DNA of 64,000 bases from Chryseobacterium sp. OSA05B (GTDB lineage: Bacteria > Bacteroidota > Bacteroidia > Flavobacteriales > Weeksellaceae): positions 62,001 through 126,000 of the forward strand of contig NZ_JAHXYH010000005.1 of assembly GCF_019970065.1 (NCBI RefSeq), read 5' to 3'. This document shows positions 1-8,001 of this stretch, in pieces. The notes beneath the pieces were generated by a model. It saw only the letters and a list, made by a program, of their open reading frames with translations, did no database searches and was not told the origin of the DNA. The position numbers and the translations under genes were made by a program. Position 1 is the first letter of the stretch. Every line of letters starts with the position of its first letter.

Positions 1-366
1 TGCTAACATCGCGCCTGCTCCTACTGCAGGCCCGTTTACCAATGCCACAACAGGTTTTTTACAACGCGTGATCTCTGTTACCAGAGGATTGTAGTAATCC
101 ACTACAATTTTTCTGATGATATCGTTATCATGGTGTTCGTTACCCTGTACGAAAGCATCATCCAGATTCTGACCGGAACAGAAAGCTCTTCCTCTTCCCG
201 AAATCGCCACACATCTTACGGTAGGGTCTTCACTACATTCTTTAACAAAATCTTTCAGATCTGATAAAGATGGTTTTGTAAGCGCATTCATCGTTTCAGG
301 CTGATTGAGGTAAGCAATTTTCAGTTTTCCGTCAAAATGCGTTTCAATATCAAGTTGTGTATACAT
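1..366 (-). CDS. paaG: Enoyl-CoA hydratase/isomerase PaaG, 5' part (cut by window edge)
   Basis: The first 122 codons of a crotonase-fold protein read from ATG at 366 to the window edge. It begins MYTQLDIETHFDGKLKIAYL and contains the crotonase signatures RAFCSGQNLDD (oxyanion-hole/CoA region) and KKPVVALVNGPAVGAGAMLA (second oxyanion-hole segment). It is the last visible gene after paaD on the same strand, so the best reading is PaaG, the isomerase that turns 1,2-epoxyphenylacetyl-CoA into the oxepin-CoA; PaaF-type hydratase is the alternative. The C-terminal half, which holds residues that would separate PaaF from PaaG, lies outside the window. A 288-nt repeat-rich gap separates it from paaD, so it may have some independent transcription. 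Confidence 0.85.
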   Translation of the reverse strand, partial: MYTQLDIETHFDGKLKIAYLNQPETMNALTKPSLSDLKDFVKECSEDPTVRCVAISGRGRAFCSGQNLDDAFVQGNEHHDNDIIRKIVVDYYNPLVTEITRCKKPVVALVNGPAVGAGAMLA

Positions 367-497
367 GGTTTTAAATTTAAAATTAAATGATTAAAGAATT
401 AAAAAATTACACTGCTCTAATTTAACAATATAAAATAATGTGGCAATCCCTGTAGTGTAACAATCTAACAGATTAACAATGCTGCAAATAAATCTAG

Positions 498-640
498 CAA
501 TGTATCAGTTTAACAGTGTAGCAATTATTTTGCTATTGTTAAACTGGTACATTGATTCGTTGGTATATTAATTGAAAAATCTAACAATGTATCAGTGTAA
601 TAATTATTGCTAGACTGGTACATTGATACATTGTTACATT
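498..640. repeat. Two hairpin-forming intergenic repeats
   Basis: Between paaD and paaG there are two imperfect palindromes built from the same word. At 498-554 the left arm CAATGTATCAGTTTAACA faces a right arm whose complement is CAATGTACCAGTTTAACA. At 585-625 CAATGTATCAGT faces the complement CAATGTACCAGT, followed by more TACATTG words to 640. A related copy lies near 4579-4640 between paaE and paaA. The copies sit only in gaps, so this looks like a REP-like dispersed intergenic repeat that would form stem-loops in the operon mRNA. Whether it protects or attenuates the message is not visible here. Confidence 0.75.
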
Positions 641-659
641 AATTAATTAATTAATTAAT
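637..659. repeat. AATT tetranucleotide microsatellite over the paaD stop codon
   Basis: A run of about five AATT units ends in the last codons of paaD; the paaD stop (655-657 on the minus strand) is itself formed by the repeat. Gain or loss of whole units would leave the paaD reading frame unchanged up to the stop. Confidence 0.8.
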
Positions 660-1119
660 GACATTTAAAATAATCAAACGGCTCCAGACAGTCTAAGCAT
701 TGATAAGAGGCTTTACACAGGGTAGATCCAAACCTACTGATCTGTTTTGAGTTCATAGAACCACAGCGCGGACATTTTTTCGGTTTCCCGATGTGATGTT
801 CGTCTGCTCCTTTTTCAGGAGGTGTAATTCCATAAACACGAAGTTTTTCTCTCGCTTCATCCGTTAACCAGTCTGTCGTCCATATCGGAAACATTTTGGT
901 TAGCACTTTCGCATCCCAGCCGTTTTCCTTCATCATTTTAATAATATCCTCTTCAATGGTAAACATGGCTGGACACGCGGAATAGGTAGGTGTAATGGTA
1001 ATTTCACAAGTGTGATCACCTGTGACATGTGCTTCTCTCACAATACCTAATTCCACAATATCAATAACTGGAATTTCCGGGTCCGGAACTGTTTTTAATA
1101 AATCTAAAAGCTTGTTCAT
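655..1119 (-). CDS. paaD: Phenylacetyl-CoA epoxidase accessory subunit PaaD
   Basis: A 154-residue protein of the MIP18/DUF59 family fused to a C-terminal zinc-ribbon-like tail. The N-terminus carries the PaaD signature PDPEIPVIDIVELGIVRE, the middle has TPTYSACPAM, and the tail has CPRCGS then a second Cys pair (CLDC). PaaD is thought to help mature or assemble the di-iron monooxygenase PaaABCE rather than catalyse the reaction itself. The length matches the usual family size (about 160). It starts 3 nt after the hydrolase stop, so the two are co-transcribed and probably translationally coupled. Confidence 0.93.
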   Translation of the reverse strand: MNKLLDLLKTVPDPEIPVIDIVELGIVREAHVTGDHTCEITITPTYSACPAMFTIEEDIIKMMKENGWDAKVLTKMFPIWTTDWLTDEAREKLRVYGITPPEKGADEHHIGKPKKCPRCGSMNSKQISRFGSTLCKASYQCLDCLEPFDYFKCH

Positions 1120-1122
1120 ACT

Positions 1123-1932
1123 TTATTTTTTATCAAACTCCAGAATCTTCTTCATTGAGTTTTGATAATCTAAATTATCTGTTATTCCGTTATGGGACTG
1201 ATTCTTCAAAATAATCAGACTGTCTCCTTTTTTAAAATTTTCTTTTAGTTTTAAAGATGACTTATAATTTATGACTTCATCTTTCTCCCCATGAAAGATA
1301 ATCACAGGTGACTTAACGGTTTTTAAATATTCATGGGTTTCAAAACTATATTTCAGTAAAAACTTCGGAAGAAATGAGAATTTCTGACTCATTTCATCTG
1401 CTATACTGTAATAAGGTGCCTGCAAAATCAATAGCTTTGCATTTTTTTGCGAGGCTAATTTTGCTGCTAAACCAGTTCCTACAGAGTATCCTAAAATAAT
1501 AATTCTATTTTCTGAATATCTTTTAATTACTTCATCGTAAGCTAGTTCAATATCTGAAAACAACTGCTCTTTACTAACGATATCTCCTTCACTTTTCCCA
1601 TACCCTCTGTAATCAAGTATAAATACATCATAATTCATACTATTATAAAACTGGGCTACTTCTCCCCATCCTTTTATTGATCCTGCGTTTCCATGAAGGT
1701 AAAAGATAATTCCTTTTGGATTTTGAGATTTAAACAAAACAGCGTTTAAGTTCTTCTCATCCTTTGTCCTAATGGTTATTTCTTCGAAGTCATCATTAAA
1801 ATTAAACACGTAATTTTTAGCTAACTTTTCAGGATAAAAAATTATTTTTTCCTGATAGAAATATACTCCTGTACATAGCATCGCATAGGCAACAAGAAAA
1901 AAAGCAAGTATACCAAGAAGCATTTTTCTCAT
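1123..1932 (-). CDS. Membrane-anchored alpha/beta hydrolase inserted in the paa operon
   Basis: A 269-residue serine hydrolase of the BEM46/ABHD13-like group. It starts with an uncleaved signal anchor (about residues 4-26), then shows the oxyanion motif FYLHGNAGS, the strand VFILDYRGYGKSEG, the nucleophile elbow GYSVGTG, and the late Asp and His in HGEKDEVI and NQSHNGI, so the triad appears complete. It lies 3 nt from both paaC and paaD and must be part of the same mRNA. No hydrolase of this type belongs to the standard paa set (the usual thioesterase, PaaI, is a hot-dog-fold enzyme). Its substrate is unknown: a lipid-type ester is the generic expectation, and an aromatic thioester only a guess from location. 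Confidence 0.8.
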   Translation of the reverse strand: MRKMLLGILAFFLVAYAMLCTGVYFYQEKIIFYPEKLAKNYVFNFNDDFEEITIRTKDEKNLNAVLFKSQNPKGIIFYLHGNAGSIKGWGEVAQFYNSMNYDVFILDYRGYGKSEGDIVSKEQLFSDIELAYDEVIKRYSENRIIILGYSVGTGLAAKLASQKNAKLLILQAPYYSIADEMSQKFSFLPKFLLKYSFETHEYLKTVKSPVIIFHGEKDEVINYKSSLKLKENFKKGDSLIILKNQSHNGITDNLDYQNSMKKILEFDKK

Positions 1933-1935
1933 TTC

Positions 1936-2685
1936 TTACCACGTACAGCCCGGATAAGCTCTCTGCATATACTGAAGCTCACAAAGAATAAATCCGAAAT
2001 ATTCTGTATGGTATCCTGTTCTTGATTTAGGCTGCATGAAAGGATTTGCCGGATATTCCAATCCATATTCTGCAAAATCTTTTTGTGTGATGGCTAAGAA
2101 TTCTTTGTATAATTCATCTCCGTCCGGGGCGATATTTAAAGCAATTAAATCGTCCTCCCCTTCCACTTTCGCGAATAAACCTTTTGAATATTCCCAAATA
2201 TTATCAAGAGCTTTTACCAAACGTTCACGGCTTTCTTCTGTTCCCTGAGCGAAAATTTTCATCCAGGAAGAAGCGTGAGTATAGTGATATTTCACTTCTT
2301 TTAAAGATTTCTGAGCCAATGCAGAAAGTTCTTCATCCACAGAATTCGACAATGCCTCATACATCAGTTTCTGATATACGGAGAATACATAGACTTTAAG
2401 AATAGTCTGCGCATAATCTTCATTAGGAAGTTCAACCCAATGTGCGTTGACATATTCGTGCTCATATCTTAAGAAAGCTAAATCGTCTTCACTTTTCCCG
2501 TTATCCGCAACTCTTGATGCATACACATAAAAGTTATTGGCCTGGCCAAGTTCGTCCAATGCAATGTTCGTCAATGCAATATCTTCCTCTAAATAAGGAC
2601 CTTCCCCACACCATGCAGACAGTCTTTGTCCCATGATGAAGCTGTCATCAGCAAACTTTAATAAATAATTATATAATGAATTCAT
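1936..2685 (-). CDS. paaC: 1,2-phenylacetyl-CoA epoxidase, structural subunit PaaC
   Basis: A 249-residue ferritin-like helical protein. PaaC pairs with PaaA in the epoxidase but has lost most di-iron ligands and acts as scaffold. Diagnostic stretches are LADDSFIMGQRLSAWCGEGP written here without the first residue as FADDSFIMGQRLSAWCGEGP, then EEDIALTNIALDELGQA, and near the C-terminus GYHTEYFGFILCELQYMQRA. Its length agrees with PaaC from proteobacteria. It follows paaB after a 79-nt gap and precedes the inserted hydrolase by 3 nt. Confidence 0.93.
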   Translation of the reverse strand: MNSLYNYLLKFADDSFIMGQRLSAWCGEGPYLEEDIALTNIALDELGQANNFYVYASRVADNGKSEDDLAFLRYEHEYVNAHWVELPNEDYAQTILKVYVFSVYQKLMYEALSNSVDEELSALAQKSLKEVKYHYTHASSWMKIFAQGTEESRERLVKALDNIWEYSKGLFAKVEGEDDLIALNIAPDGDELYKEFLAITQKDFAEYGLEYPANPFMQPKSRTGYHTEYFGFILCELQYMQRAYPGCTW

Positions 2686-2764
2686 TGTTTTAAGCTTTTG
2701 GCTTTTGGCGTCTAGCTTTTGTAATTTAAAGCAAATTCCAAGCAGCTAACAGCCATCAGCTGTT

Positions 2765-3052
2765 TTACATGTTTTTTACATCATTAGGAATATCGTAGAA
2801 CGTCGGATGACGGTATAGTTTGTCATCTGCCGGATCAAAGAAAGCTTCCTTGTCTACTCCTTCTGAAGTCACAATATATTTACTTGGAACTACCCAAACA
2901 GAAGTTCCTTCTTTTCTTCTGGTGTAAACGTCTCTTGCGTTCTGCAAAGCCATTTCTGCTGTTGGCGCCTGTACTATTCCTGCGTGTTTGTGAGATAATC
3001 CCGGTTTAGTCTGAATAAACACTTCCCACATATCTAAATTTGCCATAGTCAA
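2765..3052 (-). CDS. paaB: 1,2-phenylacetyl-CoA epoxidase subunit PaaB
   Basis: A 95-residue small subunit that links PaaAC heterodimers in the epoxidase complex. The sequence shows the family pattern: WEVFIQTKPGLSHKHAGIVQ near the N-terminus, ALQNARDVYTRRKEGTSVWV in the middle, and DKLYRHPTFYDIP near the end. Translation probably starts at 3052 (MTMANLDMWEVF) or at the second Met two codons later; family members typically begin a few residues before the WEVF motif, so either is acceptable. Co-directional with the other paa genes. Confidence 0.93.
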   Translation of the reverse strand: MTMANLDMWEVFIQTKPGLSHKHAGIVQAPTAEMALQNARDVYTRRKEGTSVWVVPSKYIVTSEGVDKEAFFDPADDKLYRHPTFYDIPNDVKNM

Positions 3053-3151
3053 ATTTTAATTTTAAATTCTAAATTTTAGATTTTGAATGATGTTAAACCA
3101 TTTATTGATCACCATAAGGTTAAAAAATATAGGTTTGACGATTATTAATTA

Positions 3152-3610
3152 TCATTTTTTAAGAACCCGGACAAACTTTTTAATGATGGCGTCATTTTCA
3201 TTTATTATAAAATTATTATTGTCAAGTTTCATAATCCTGAATGCCTGCCATTTGTTTAGTCCTCTATCAAAAACTTTTAAAGAATCTTTGTCTATTCTAT
3301 AAATCGTTTTACGTCCTACGTTCTTTATGTTATCGTGACTTACTCCAATTTTGCCCTTCAGTTTTGTAGAATCCTTTTTTTTAAAATACTGATAATTGGA
3401 TTCACAACTGTCCTTTGAAAAAAAATTAAATCCAAAATTTTCTCTCGGTGGGCTGGGCGGCTCTTCAGTCCCGTCGGTAGAATAAGTTGTGATAAAATAT
3501 TCATCAGCAAAAATCCATTTCCCTGAAATTTTAGCATTAAAATCATTTTTTTCATTTGATTGACAATGAATTAAAATGAAAACTAAAAATAGTTGAAGGA
3601 GAAATCTCAT
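3152..3610 (-). CDS. Putative lipoprotein inserted between paaA and paaB
   Basis: A 152-residue predicted lipoprotein: hydrophobic N-terminus ending in the lipobox-like ILIHC at about residue 16, followed by a polar mature region containing ISGKWIF, which is typical of small lipocalin-like Bacteroidetes lipoproteins. It lies 18 nt downstream of paaA (whose stop is at 3629) and 99 nt upstream of paaB, on the same strand. Its local composition is more AT-rich than the paa genes around it, which fits a later insertion. I do not recognise a specific family, and nothing in the sequence ties it to phenylacetate metabolism. Confidence 0.7.
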   Translation of the reverse strand: MRFLLQLFLVFILIHCQSNEKNDFNAKISGKWIFADEYFITTYSTDGTEEPPSPPRENFGFNFFSKDSCESNYQYFKKKDSTKLKGKIGVSHDNIKNVGRKTIYRIDKDSLKVFDRGLNKWQAFRIMKLDNNNFIINENDAIIKKFVRVLKK

Positions 3611-3628
3611 TTATCTGATATTGACATT

Positions 3629-4564
3629 TTATTCTACGTTTACAGTTTTAGCTGCAAAAGCTATTGCCGCTTCTTTTACCCAAAGGTTTTCCTGTTGCGC
3701 TTTTACTTTGGTCTGTAATCTTTTCTTATTACAAGGTCCGTTTCCTTTTAGGATTTCCATGAATTCATCCCATGGAAGTTCTCCGAAATCGTAATGCTGT
3801 CTCTCCTCATTCCACTTCAGATCTTTATCCGGAACGGTTAATCCTAAAAATTCAGCCTGAGAAACGGTAACGTCGATAAATCTCTGACGAAGACTGTCGT
3901 TACTTTCTCTTTTAACTCTGTAATTCATTGAGATTTTAGAGTTAGGCGAGCTGTCATCATTCGGACCAAACATCATTAAAGCCGGCCACCAGAAACGATT
4001 TAACGAAGCCTGAGCCATTTCTTTCTGCTGTTTCGTTCCACGGCAAAGTGCCATCAAAATTTCGTAGCCCTGCCTTTGGTGGAAAGATTCTTCTTTACAG
4101 ATTTTCACCATCGCTCTTGAATAGGGACCGTAAGAATTCCCCATTAGCATTACCTGATTCATAATAGCTGCACCATCTACCAACCAGCCAATAGCACCGA
4201 TATCTGCCCAGCTCAGCGTAGGATAGTTGAAAATACTTGAGTATTTCGCTTTCCCTTCCAACATATCTTCGTAAGTGGCATCTCTGTCCGCTCTGATGGT
4301 TCCGTTTCCTAAAGTTTCGGTTGCAGAATACAGGTATAAACCGTGGCCCGCTTCATCCTGAACTTTAGCTAAAAGAGCCATTTTTCTTCTCAGTGAAGGC
4401 GCTCTTGAAACCCAGTTGGCTTCCGGCAGCATTCCCACAATCTCAGAATGGGCGTGCTGTGAAATCTGACGAACCAATAATTTTCTGTAATCATCGGGCA
4501 TTACATCTTTTGGCTCTACTTTATTCTCGTCGTGAACGTATTGAACAAATTTTTCTAAATCCAT
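3629..4564 (-). CDS. paaA: 1,2-phenylacetyl-CoA epoxidase catalytic subunit PaaA
   Basis: The di-iron catalytic subunit, about 311 residues. It matches the proteobacterial protein closely through QISQHAHSEIVGMLPEANW, AKVQDEAGHGLYLYSATETL, YSSIFNYPTLSWADIGAIGW and MVKICKEESFHQRQGYEIL; the E...DEAGH and E...E..H patterns are the two halves of the di-iron site. The frame stays open to a TTG at 4573, but I place the start at ATG 4564 (MDLEKFVQYVHDENK), which agrees with family N-termini. It lies about 83 nt after paaE; that gap holds a copy of the operon's hairpin repeat. Confidence 0.95.
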   Translation of the reverse strand: MDLEKFVQYVHDENKVEPKDVMPDDYRKLLVRQISQHAHSEIVGMLPEANWVSRAPSLRRKMALLAKVQDEAGHGLYLYSATETLGNGTIRADRDATYEDMLEGKAKYSSIFNYPTLSWADIGAIGWLVDGAAIMNQVMLMGNSYGPYSRAMVKICKEESFHQRQGYEILMALCRGTKQQKEMAQASLNRFWWPALMMFGPNDDSSPNSKISMNYRVKRESNDSLRQRFIDVTVSQAEFLGLTVPDKDLKWNEERQHYDFGELPWDEFMEILKGNGPCNKKRLQTKVKAQQENLWVKEAAIAFAAKTVNVE

Positions 4565-4578
4565 AATTTTCAATTTAG

Positions 4579-4640
4579 CAATGTATCAGTTTAACAATAT
4601 ACCAATGATTGTTACATTGGTAAACTATTAGATTGTTACA
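4579..4640. repeat. Third copy of the paa-operon intergenic repeat
   Basis: The gap between paaE and paaA carries CAATGTATCAGTTTAACAAT, the same word as at 498 and 585, followed by a perfect 7-bp stem ACCAATG/CATTGGT at 4601-4621. Its recurrence at two gaps of one operon marks it as a dispersed repeat family. Confidence 0.7.
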
Positions 4641-4647
4641 TTAATTT

Positions 4648-5733
4648 TTACACATCATAATTAAGCATCACCACATTCGTTGTCGGGTGACATTGACACG
4701 TCAGAACATAGCCTCTGGCTACTTCATCTTCGGTAAGCGCGAAATTTTTCTCCATGAAAACTTCTCCTTCCAAAACCTGCGCTTTACACGTACAGCAAAC
4801 TCCTCCTTTACATGCGAAAGGCACCGGAAGATTGTCTTTTAATGCTTTATCTAAGATACTCTCTTTTTTAGAATTCAGGTGGAAAGAATATTCATCATCA
4901 TCAATGATTACTGTTACCATACTTTCCAAATTAGCAATAGCCTTGAATTCGTCACTCATTTCCTCAGAATTCTCTTCGTCCGGAGCTGTGAAATATTCAA
5001 ATAAAACCTGAATAGCAGGCACTTTCTTTTCTTTCTTTAAATAATCTGCGATCCCCTTGATCATTTCTGCAGGTCCACAGATAAAATAAGTCGCTTCTTT
5101 TACATCAATATCTGCATATCTTTCAAACAGCTGCTCCAGTTTTTCAGCAGAAATTCTTCCTTCAAATACCGGATCTTCATGTTTTTCACGGCTTACCAGA
5201 TAAATGACTTTCAGTCTTCCGTTGAAGTGCTCTACCAATTTATCAATCTCAGCTCTTTTCATCACATGATTCATGCTTCTGTTGCTGTAGAAAAGATAAG
5301 CGCAGCTGTTCGGCTCCTGGTAAAGACTTTCCTTAATATTCGATAAAACCGGGCTGATCCCGCTTCCCGCAGCCAAACCTACATAGGTTTTCACATTGGT
5401 AGGGTGATAAGACGTATTGAAACCACCCATCGGAGGCATTACTTCCAGCAGCTCATCCATATGAAGATGCTCATTGAAATATCCTGAAACCTTTCCGCCT
5501 TCCAAAAGCTTTACCAGAACTTCCAGTGTATTGCTTTTCTCGCTCGGGGCGTTGCAGATAGAATAAGAACGTCTTTCTTCGTTCCCGTTGATCATCATAC
5601 GGAAATTAAGATACTGTCCCTGCTTGAACCTGAATTTATCCTTCAGCTCCTCAGGAACTTCTACTGCCACGTTGACCGCATCAGGAGTATCTTTCTGAAC
5701 CCTTACCGTTTTAAGTTTATAAAATGAATTCAT
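4648..5733 (-). CDS. paaE: Phenylacetyl-CoA epoxidase reductase PaaE
   Basis: A 361-residue electron-transfer protein of the ferredoxin-NADP reductase type that feeds NADPH electrons to PaaABC. The order is an FAD-binding barrel (RRSYSICNAPS), an NAD(P) domain (GLAAGSGISPVLS and FICGPAEMI), and a C-terminal plant-type [2Fe-2S] domain with CKGGVCCTCKAQV plus a distal Cys in VLTCQCHP. All cluster ligands are present. Its ATG at 5733 overlaps the paaK stop by one base (TAATG), indicating translational coupling with paaK. Confidence 0.95.
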   Translation of the reverse strand: MNSFYKLKTVRVQKDTPDAVNVAVEVPEELKDKFRFKQGQYLNFRMMINGNEERRSYSICNAPSEKSNTLEVLVKLLEGGKVSGYFNEHLHMDELLEVMPPMGGFNTSYHPTNVKTYVGLAAGSGISPVLSNIKESLYQEPNSCAYLFYSNRSMNHVMKRAEIDKLVEHFNGRLKVIYLVSREKHEDPVFEGRISAEKLEQLFERYADIDVKEATYFICGPAEMIKGIADYLKKEKKVPAIQVLFEYFTAPDEENSEEMSDEFKAIANLESMVTVIIDDDEYSFHLNSKKESILDKALKDNLPVPFACKGGVCCTCKAQVLEGEVFMEKNFALTEDEVARGYVLTCQCHPTTNVVMLNYDV

Positions 5734-7049
5734 TATTTTTTAAGTATTCTATTAATTTTTCCGCCTTCGCACTTCGGCAGGCTGTCCTGGGCATGAATTT
5801 TTACTTTCGTGGTAATTCCTACCCGCTTTTTTATTTCGTTTTCTATGTTTTTTCCAAAGTTGCCGACAAAATTAAAATAATCATCGGTATCAGCATCTAT
5901 TTTTTGAGCTTTCACCAATTCATCATCAATTTCTACGTCGATATCCAGTGCTACACACATTTGTTCTTTCTCAACTGGTGTAAGATAATAGTTCGGAACC
6001 ACTCCTTTTACATGTGAAAATGCTTCTTCGATCTGGCTTGGATATACATTAACCCCTCTTACGATCAGCATATCGTCTGCTCTACCTTTGATGGGTCTCA
6101 TTTTCACCATCGTTCTCTTTGCATTCTCATCGTAGTAAAGACTTGTGATATCATTCGTCCAGTAACGCAAAAGCGGCATTGCTTTTTTCGTTAAAGTGGT
6201 AATCACCAATACTCCTTCTTCTCCGAACGGAACCGGTTGTTTCGTCACCGGATCTAATATTTCAGGATAAAAATGGTCTTCCCAAATATAAGAGCCTCCT
6301 TTCTCTTCAAAATCCTCCATGGATACTCCGGGACCGATGATCTCGCTTAATCCATAAATATTGGTGGCATGGAGACCCAGTCTTTCTTCAATGTGGCTTC
6401 TGATAATTTCCGTCCATGGCTCCGAGCCTAAAACAGCATATTTCAGACTGATTTCGTCTGCAGAAACACCTCTTTTCGTAAATTCATCAGCAATCGTTAA
6501 TGCATAAGACGGCGAGCAGCAAATTACTTCAGGTTTAAAATCTAAAATCAGATCAACCTGTCTGGCAGTCATTCCTCCAGAAATCGGAAGAACGCTCATT
6601 CCTAATTTTTCAGCGCCGTAATGAAGTCCTAATCCTCCGGTAAAAATTCCGTATCCGTAAGCATTGTGCAGCTGCATTCCCGGTCTTGCTCCTGCTGCAT
6701 ATAATGATCTGGCAACGACTTCACTGAAAAGATCCACATCTTCTTTTGTGTAGCCCACTACTGTAGGCTTTCCTGTAGTTCCGCTGGAACAGTGAATTCT
6801 CTGCAGCTCATTCTTCGGAACGGTAAAAAGTCCGAATGGATAATGATCCCTCAGGTCCTGTTTGTAAGTAATCGGAAGTTTCGTGATATCTTCAATGGTC
6901 CTTATATCCTGTGGAGATATTCCTGATTCATTCAATTTCCCTCTATAAAATTCTGATCTCTCTCCAAGATAGCCGATCAAATCTGTCAACCGGTCAGACT
7001 GAAGCTGTCTCAACTGGTCGAGTTTTAAATATTCAACTGCAAAATCCAT
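5733..7049 (-). CDS. paaK: Phenylacetate-CoA ligase PaaK
   Basis: A 438-residue adenylate-forming enzyme that activates phenylacetate with ATP and CoA, the entry step of the pathway. Visible motifs are the P-loop-like SSGTTGKPTVVGYT near residue 90, the adenine-binding NIYGLSE, and the C-terminal hinge GRADDMLIVRGVNVYPSQIE typical of PaaK, followed by a C-terminal domain ending PKCEGGKINRI. The length fits the family (430-440). It is the first structural gene of the operon, directly downstream of the palindromic operator and promoter at 7060-7106. Confidence 0.96.
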   Translation of the reverse strand: MDFAVEYLKLDQLRQLQSDRLTDLIGYLGERSEFYRGKLNESGISPQDIRTIEDITKLPITYKQDLRDHYPFGLFTVPKNELQRIHCSSGTTGKPTVVGYTKEDVDLFSEVVARSLYAAGARPGMQLHNAYGYGIFTGGLGLHYGAEKLGMSVLPISGGMTARQVDLILDFKPEVICCSPSYALTIADEFTKRGVSADEISLKYAVLGSEPWTEIIRSHIEERLGLHATNIYGLSEIIGPGVSMEDFEEKGGSYIWEDHFYPEILDPVTKQPVPFGEEGVLVITTLTKKAMPLLRYWTNDITSLYYDENAKRTMVKMRPIKGRADDMLIVRGVNVYPSQIEEAFSHVKGVVPNYYLTPVEKEQMCVALDIDVEIDDELVKAQKIDADTDDYFNFVGNFGKNIENEIKKRVGITTKVKIHAQDSLPKCEGGKINRILKK

Positions 7050-7059
7050 ATCCTACTAA

Positions 7060-7073
7060 CTAACATTTGTTAG
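7060..7073. promoter_or_regulatory. Candidate PaaR operator
   Basis: A perfect inverted repeat, CTAACA-TT-TGTTAG, lies 11 nt upstream of the paaK start codon and directly downstream of the promoter's -7 box, so a bound protein would cover the transcription start. TetR-family repressors use short palindromes of this kind, and the TetR gene paaR lies just upstream. An additional half-site (CTAA at 7056-7059) abuts it. Binding by PaaR is an inference from position and symmetry. Confidence 0.7.
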
Positions 7074-7076
7074 GTG

Positions 7077-7106
7077 TAAATTTAAAAAGAATTTCAATGC
7101 TGACAA
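7077..7106 (-). promoter_or_regulatory. Predicted paaK promoter
   Basis: On the minus strand a TTG (7104-7106) is followed after 19 nt by TAAATTTA (7077-7084), a 7-of-8 match to the Bacteroidetes -7 box TAnnTTTG at the expected spacing. The transcript would start inside or next to the CTAACA palindrome, giving a leader of roughly 20 nt before paaK. Confidence 0.55.
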
Positions 7107-7422
7107 AATTTTTATGATTTTCGTCATATTTTGAATGATTCTAAATAATTGAATAGTGAGGCGATGAGTTATTTCGCCCGTAAACAGTATCAAATATTTA
7201 GGTCACATGGAATGATTTCTTTATCTGAACCATTAAGATTTTTTAAGGAGTGAACGAAAATTAAGTAACTATCAAAGATATTTTTTAATTGTCAATCCCG
7301 TAATTTTGTGCCATATCAAAGATTTCAATAAAAGCTTAAATATACTTTATACGCGTAATGTATTCAGTTTTAAAAATAATTAAAACATTTTAAAAACTTT
7401 TGTGCCCTTTGCGGTAAAAAAA
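7107..7422. other. AT-rich spacer between paaR and paaK
   Basis: No coding potential is seen on either strand. The stretch is rich in A/T runs and ends near the paaR stop with the word CCTTTGCGGTAAAAAAATT (7395-7425), resembling the outer arm of the palindrome at 32814-33033 (ACGCAAAGTT on one strand), so it may carry a fragment of the same repeat family. No clear terminator for paaR was found. Confidence 0.5.
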
Positions 7423-8001
7423 TTATTGTTTCTGATTGCCCAACAGCCCGTATAGAAGCTTAGCCCTTATTTCATCGGTAATTTCAGAAGTGGATTCTGT
7501 ATTTCTTTTGAACCAGAAATAGGAATTATTAAGGGTATGAAGAATAAATCTTGTCGTAAAAGTCGGTGATTTCAATTCCCATTTTTCAGCTTCGTAGATC
7601 TCAGAAATCAACTGTTCTACCTCATCCTGATAGTTCTTTCTCAGTGCTATGAATTCGGGAAGTCTTTCTTCAAGGTGTCTCCATTCATTGGAATAAATAT
7701 GGGTAACATCCCGGTTTTGGAGAACGACCGATAAATGTTTGTCTAAAAATAAATTGAGTTTATCTTTTGGAGCAATGTCGGTATTTTTCACTTCCTGGAG
7801 TTCATCAAAAAAATCCTGTGCAATACCAAAGCAGATCCATTCCAAAATTTCTTCCTTTGAGCGGATATGGGCATACAGCGACGCAGCTTTGATATTAAGT
7901 TTTGTGGCAAGATCTCTTACCGAGCTGCCCATATACCCTTTCTCTTTGAAAAGTTCTACGGCTACGTCTAAAATTTTCCTTTGTTTTTCTTTAAGTTCCA
8001 T
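7423..8001 (-). CDS. paaR: TetR/AcrR-family regulator, likely PaaR
   Basis: A 192-residue TetR-type protein. The N-terminal helix-turn-helix is clear (GSSVRDLATKLNIKAASLYA followed by HIRSKEEIL, residues about 24-53); the C-terminal part is helical ligand-binding sequence. In several phyla a TetR protein named PaaR represses paa genes and is released by phenylacetyl-CoA. Here it is encoded immediately upstream of paaK on the same strand, and a palindrome suited to a TetR dimer overlaps the paaK promoter. The family is certain; the specific PaaR role is inferred from context. Confidence 0.82.
   Translation of the reverse strand: MELKEKQRKILDVAVELFKEKGYMGSSVRDLATKLNIKAASLYAHIRSKEEILEWICFGIAQDFFDELQEVKNTDIAPKDKLNLFLDKHLSVVLQNRDVTHIYSNEWRHLEERLPEFIALRKNYQDEVEQLISEIYEAEKWELKSPTFTTRFILHTLNNSYFWFKRNTESTSEITDEIRAKLLYGLLGNQKQ

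Noticed and set aside
498..640. CRISPR-like repeats
   Set aside because: The units are few, unevenly spaced and palindromic, with no distinct spacers and no cas genes nearby.
2036..2399. Plus-strand ORFs inside paaC
   Set aside because: They are antisense shadows of a well-conserved gene and contain no recognisable domain.
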